A stretch of DNA of 64,000 nucleotides from Acidimicrobiaceae bacterium (GTDB taxonomy: Bacteria > Actinomycetota > Acidimicrobiia > Acidimicrobiales > RAAP-2), in NCBI GenBank assembly GCA_003152015.1, contig PLZF01000096.1:1-64000 (forward strand), read 5' to 3'. Both the position numbers and the translations under genes were made by a program. Positions 60,926-64,000 of the stretch are shown one piece after another (position 1 is the stretch's first letter; each line of letters begins with the position of its first letter). The notes under the pieces were generated by a model. The model ran no database searches, was not told the DNA's origin, and was given only the letters and a program-made list of their open reading frames with translations.

Positions 60926-62169
60926 GGTCGGGCACCTCGTCTTCCCGATGCCGCCCATGCGTCCCGATAGAGCCGGTCGAGACCCTCGGCGCACTTGGAC
61001 CAGGTGAAGTCCGCGGCTCGGCGACGACCCCGGGCGATGAGCGCCTCGATGTCGGGGCCGCCGTCGAGGACGTGGGTCAGCGCCGTCGCCAACCCATCGG
61101 AGTCCCCGCTGTCGACCAGGAGTGCGCCGTCGAGGACTACCTCGGGGATCGCCCCCACCGAAGTGGACACCACCGGGACACCGGCGGCCATTGCTTGCAC
61201 AGGCGGGAACCCGAACCCTTCGTATACCGAGGGATAGGCCAACACAGAAGCCCCATGGAGGGTCGCGTCCAGGGCCGCATCATCGATGTAACCGGGTCTC
61301 ACGATCCGATCCCGAACCGGCGAGCCAGCCAGCGCATCCAGAAAAGCGTCCGCACCCCATCCATCGGCACCCACGATGACGAGGGCCACATCCCGATGGG
61401 CGCGGCTCACCGACGTGAATGCCTTCACCAGGGACGGATAGTCCTTTCGGGGCTCGATAGTTCCCACCGCCACGACATACCGTGAGGTCCCGGCAGGGAG
61501 AAGAAAAGGCAGGTTCGCCGCTATTTGTCCCTCTCGGGTCCCGGCGGGGCTTCCGGCGGGGCTTCCGGCGGGGCTTCCGGCGGGGCTTCCGGCGGGGCTT
61601 CCGCCGGGGCTTCCGGTGCCGCCTACCAACTCCGGTATGCCATGGTGAACGGCACGGACCCGTTCGGCCTCGATACCGAACGCTTCGATGACCTCCTCCG
61701 CCACGAACTCGGAGGGAGTGTGGACCCACACTCCCTCATCGACTGCCCGCCGGATCAATGCCGGAAAGCCGAGGGTAAATCGATCGCACAGTTCGGGGAA
61801 CCGGACGATGGCGAGATCGTGCACCGTGACCACCCGCGCCGCCCTTCTCGACGGCGGCACAACGAAGTTGGTTCCATGGACCACCTGGTGCGATCCGATG
61901 AACCATTCGACCGGCGGTTGGGACGAGAGGTTCCAGGCCACGTGCAGCGGGCGGGCGGGCATGGCTCGCTGCGAGGTAGACACCCCGGAGGGGGAGAGAT
62001 CCGAGATGGCCTGCCGACGTCTCCAACTGATGGCGAACGCCGAGACGTCGAGATCCGATCGAGAGGCCAGCCCGCCGAGTGCACCGGCGCAGAACGCCCC
62101 TACCCCTGTCGGGCGTCCCAAGAGCGGTGTCGCATCGAGGGCAACTGACAGCCGACCTTGGTCGGCCAT
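60922..62169 (-). CDS. Family 4 glycosyltransferase (third of three) with SPAG repeat
   Basis: 415 residues from ATG 62169. LSVALDATPLLGRPTGVGAFCAGAL, VVAVGTIEPRKDYPSLVKAFTSV and YPSVYEGFGFPPVQAMAAGVPVVSTSVGAIPEV carry the GT-B and E-x7-E-type features (the second Glu is replaced by Gln in PPVQAM). A GSPA repeat sits in the same interdomain place as the insert of GT4a. GGAG lies about ten bases upstream of ATG. It is the first gene of the GT4-GT4-GT4 (-rmd) run and is divergent from cofD. The Glu-to-Gln change could affect activity. Confidence 0.88.
   Translation of the reverse strand: MADQGRLSVALDATPLLGRPTGVGAFCAGALGGLASRSDLDVSAFAISWRRRQAISDLSPSGVSTSQRAMPARPLHVAWNLSSQPPVEWFIGSHQVVHGTNFVVPPSRRAARVVTVHDLAIVRFPELCDRFTLGFPALIRRAVDEGVWVHTPSEFVAEEVIEAFGIEAERVRAVHHGIPELVGGTGSPGGSPAGSPAGSPAGSPAGSPAGTREGQIAANLPFLLPAGTSRYVVAVGTIEPRKDYPSLVKAFTSVSRAHRDVALVIVGADGWGADAFLDALAGSPVRDRIVRPGYIDDAALDATLHGASVLAYPSVYEGFGFPPVQAMAAGVPVVSTSVGAIPEVVLDGALLVDSGDSDGLATALTHVLDGGPDIEALIARGRRRAADFTWSKCAEGLDRLYRDAWAASGRRGARP
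61546..61617 (-). repeat. 12-bp in-frame tandem repeat in the third GT4 gene
   Basis: Six units of ggggcttccggc on the plus strand (the last two varied by one or two bases) encode GSPA repeats between the two Rossmann domains. Confidence 0.85.
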
Positions 62170-62338
62170 CGCAGATCGCTCCGTCGGCACCAGATGAGCC
62201 TTACACATTCACCGGGCCCTGCCGGGATACGGGTACGGGCCGAGTAGCCTGCCGATCCATGCCCGACTCCACCCACCCACGGTGTACGGTCCACCCCCGC
62301 GGCGGCCGCCATAACCTTTCTGTCGTGGGCGCCCACCG

Positions 62339-63265
62339 GTGATCACCGCCCTGGCCGGGGGGGTCGGAGCCGCCCACATGCTGCGGGGCCTGGTCGAGGT
62401 CATGCCTCCCGGCGATATCACCGCCGTCGTGAATACCGGGGACGATACCGTCCTTCACGGTCTCCACATCTCACCCGATCTGGACACGGTGATGTACACA
62501 TTGGCCGGAGCCATCAATGCCGAGACCGGGTGGGGACTGGCCGGCGAGTCATGGCGGGTAATGGAGTCGCTCGAACGCCTCGGCGGCATCACCTGGTTCA
62601 ACTTGGGGGACAAGGACCTTGCCACCCACTGCTATCGCACACAACGCCTCAGCGAAGGCGCCACCCTCAGCGAGGTCACGGCTGAGCTGGCCAGTTCGTG
62701 GGGCGTCGACATCCGCCTTCTTCCGGTCACCGATGACCCCCTCCGCACCCGGATGCAACTGGTAGACGGCCCCGAAGTGAGCTTCCAGGAGTACTTCGTC
62801 CACCTCCACCATGATGTGGCCGTCGCCAGCGTGCGCTTCGAGGGGTCTGCTTCGGCTCAGCCCGGTCCAAGAGTGCTCCAGGCCCTTTCCGGCTCGGACG
62901 CCATCGTGGTCTGCCCCTCCAACCCGGTGGTCTCCATTGACCCACTTCTTGCCGTTCCCGGGATCCTCGACTCTCTGGTGGCGAGACGCGACGACATTGT
63001 CGGGGTGTCGCCCATCGTGGCCGGCGCGGCATTGAAGGGGCCGGCAGACCGATTGCTGGCCGAACTCGGGTTTGAACCATCGGTAGTCGGAGTGGCCAAG
63101 TGGTACGCACCGTGGATGGGGACTCTGGTGATCGACGCAGCCGATTCCGCCTTGCAGCACGCCGTCGAAGCAGAGGGGATCCGTTGCGTGGTAACCAACA
63201 CTGTGATGTCGACTCTCGAACTATCAGCCGACCTAGCCCGGACGGTACTCCATGCCACCCGGTGA
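62339..63265 (+). CDS. cofD: 2-phospho-L-lactate (phosphoenolpyruvyl) transferase CofD/FbiA
   Basis: 308-residue enzyme of coenzyme F420 biosynthesis. It transfers the phospholactyl or phosphoenolpyruvyl group from its GDP-activated form to the deazaflavin Fo, giving (dehydro-)F420-0. ALAGGVGAAHMLRGLVEVM opens the Rossmann-like fold, VVNTGDDTVLHGLHISPDLDTVMYTLAG is the Fo/metal site and WFNLGDKDLATH with VCPSNPVVSIDPLL are also CofD motifs. GTG 62339 is the assigned start; similarity begins immediately. Its end overlaps cofE by 14 bp. Confidence 0.93.
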   Translation: MITALAGGVGAAHMLRGLVEVMPPGDITAVVNTGDDTVLHGLHISPDLDTVMYTLAGAINAETGWGLAGESWRVMESLERLGGITWFNLGDKDLATHCYRTQRLSEGATLSEVTAELASSWGVDIRLLPVTDDPLRTRMQLVDGPEVSFQEYFVHLHHDVAVASVRFEGSASAQPGPRVLQALSGSDAIVVCPSNPVVSIDPLLAVPGILDSLVARRDDIVGVSPIVAGAALKGPADRLLAELGFEPSVVGVAKWYAPWMGTLVIDAADSALQHAVEAEGIRCVVTNTVMSTLELSADLARTVLHATR

Positions 63266-64000
63266 CGTACACGGCAGTGGCACGGTCCTAGGCCACGGAG
63301 CCCTGGCCATCTACCCGGTCACCGGACTGGCCGAGATTGTGCCCGGCGACGACCTTGCCGGTCTCCTGATGGATGCGCTGACCCACGTCGCCACCGGTGA
63401 CCACCTCGCTCCGGTTCGCCTGACCGAGGGGGATGTCCTGGTGATCACCCAAAAGGTGGTGTCAAAGGCCGAAGGCCGCCTGGTCGACATCGACCCCGAT
63501 GACCCCGGCGCCAAACAACGCCTGGTCGAAGAGGAGTCGGTCCGTATCGTTCGTCGCCGGGGAGATCTTCTGATCACCGAAACGAAGCACGGCTTCATCT
63601 GCGCCAACGCCGGTGTGGATCTGTCAAACGTCGAGGAGGGTACTGCCGCGTTGCTGCCGATCGATCCCGACCGCTCGGCCCGACGCATCCGCGAGGCGCT
63701 CGAGCATCGGCACGGGGTCTCGGTCGGAGTGATCATTTCGGACACGTTCGGCCGTACCTGGCGGCGTGGTGTCACCGACGTCGCCATCGGCATCGCCGGC
63801 ATCGCCGGCGTGGTGGATCTGCGCGGAACACCCGACGCCACTGGCCGGGTGCTCGAAGCCACCGAGGTGTGCATCGCCGATGAGCTGGCTTCCGCGGCTG
63901 AATTGGTGATGGGCAAAGATCGAGGCATTCCCGCCGCGGTGATCCGGGGGGTTGACCCCCGATGGCTGCGGTTTGCGTCGGTGGCAGCCGAGATCATCCG
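63252..64000 (+). CDS. cofE: Coenzyme F420:L-glutamate ligase CofE/FbiB, 5' part (continues past window)
   Basis: The frame opens at ATG 63252, overlapping cofD by 14 bp, and is still open at the edge after about 249 codons. Residues LAIYPVTGLAEIVPGDDLAGLL, VLVITQKVVSKAEGRLVDID, HGFICANAGVDLSN and VIISDTFGRTWRRGVTDVAIGIAGI are CofE signatures (ITQK-VSKAEG; SDTFGR-WR-G--D-AIG). The ligase adds glutamates to F420-0. In many actinobacteria CofE is fused to a C-terminal FMN reductase (FbiB); whether that is so here lies beyond the edge. Confidence 0.93.
   Translation, partial: MPPGDVHGSGTVLGHGALAIYPVTGLAEIVPGDDLAGLLMDALTHVATGDHLAPVRLTEGDVLVITQKVVSKAEGRLVDIDPDDPGAKQRLVEEESVRIVRRRGDLLITETKHGFICANAGVDLSNVEEGTAALLPIDPDRSARRIREALEHRHGVSVGVIISDTFGRTWRRGVTDVAIGIAGIAGVVDLRGTPDATGRVLEATEVCIADELASAAELVMGKDRGIPAAVIRGVDPRWLRFASVAAEII

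Overview
The window is GC-rich, densely coded chromosomal DNA from a high-GC Gram-positive bacterium (Actinomycetota). Several genes point there: cofD-cofE for coenzyme F420, a biotin synthase followed by the actinobacterial auxiliary protein BsaP, a DUF222/HNH '13E12'-type protein, DUF3039, DUF5719, SCO6745-family and DUF2505 proteins, and an hpf-secA-prfB and ftsEX neighbourhood. Many genes lack a Shine-Dalgarno and instead carry a TAnnnT-like -10 box 5-9 nt before the start codon, the layout expected for leaderless mRNAs. My best guess at class level is Acidimicrobiia, which is inference only. I saw no rRNA, tRNA, CRISPR array, insertion sequence or prophage.

Layout. 0-9.5 kb: end of ahcY, an acyltransferase, small enzymes, an acyl-CoA dehydrogenase divergent from bioB-bsaP, a LysE/GAP-like membrane protein, a lipoprotein, and maf-dusB. 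9.6-17.8 kb: ABC-F protein, amidase, NfeD/SPFH pair, DUF2505 and SCO6745-family proteins, DUF222/HNH protein. 17.7-21.1 kb: tightly overlapping bioA-bioF-bioD operon, separated by an 11-bp tandem array from an archaeal-type riboflavin synthase (ribC). 21.8-29.6 kb: acyl-CoA dehydrogenase, acyl-CoA synthetase, ABC1/UbiB kinase, sugar nucleotidyltransferase, serine hydrolase, secreted lipase. 29.8-36.7 kb: ftsE-ftsX, a DUF3565-DUF1971 protein, and hpf/secA/prfB on the minus strand. 37.2-42.8 kb: sugar-phosphate operon manB-Trm112-PGI/PMI, fatty acid desaturase, a lipoprotein and a LOG-family protein. 42.8-53.8 kb: large envelope proteins (PTPS-related membrane protein, CPBP protease, DUF5719 protein, 1163-residue GT2/membrane fusion) flanking ftsH. 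54-57.6 kb: a small helical protein, a Tat-exported arylsulfotransferase-like protein, and a PadR repressor with its membrane partner and a perfect palindromic operator. 57.6-62.2 kb: rmd-like reductase and three GT4 glycosyltransferases. 62.3-64 kb: cofD-cofE, running off the edge.

How the genes fit together. ManB, PGI/PMI, the RmlA-like enzyme and the Rmd-like reductase could supply GDP-mannose-type and deoxysugar nucleotides for the GT2/GT4 enzymes and envelope proteins. BioA, BioD, BioF, BioB and BsaP cover the late steps of biotin synthesis; the pimelate-forming steps are not here. RibC and CofD/CofE are steps of flavin and F420 biosynthesis.

The most interesting observations are the recurrent leaderless-start architecture, a PadR gene whose only well-placed start codon appears to be ATC and whose operator overlaps its -10 box, the archaeal-type riboflavin synthase in a bacterium, and a striking density of short tandem repeats, both in-frame within genes (BioF, SecA, ABC1 kinase, two GT4s, serine hydrolase, HNH protein) and phased at 11 or 22 bp in two divergent promoter regions.
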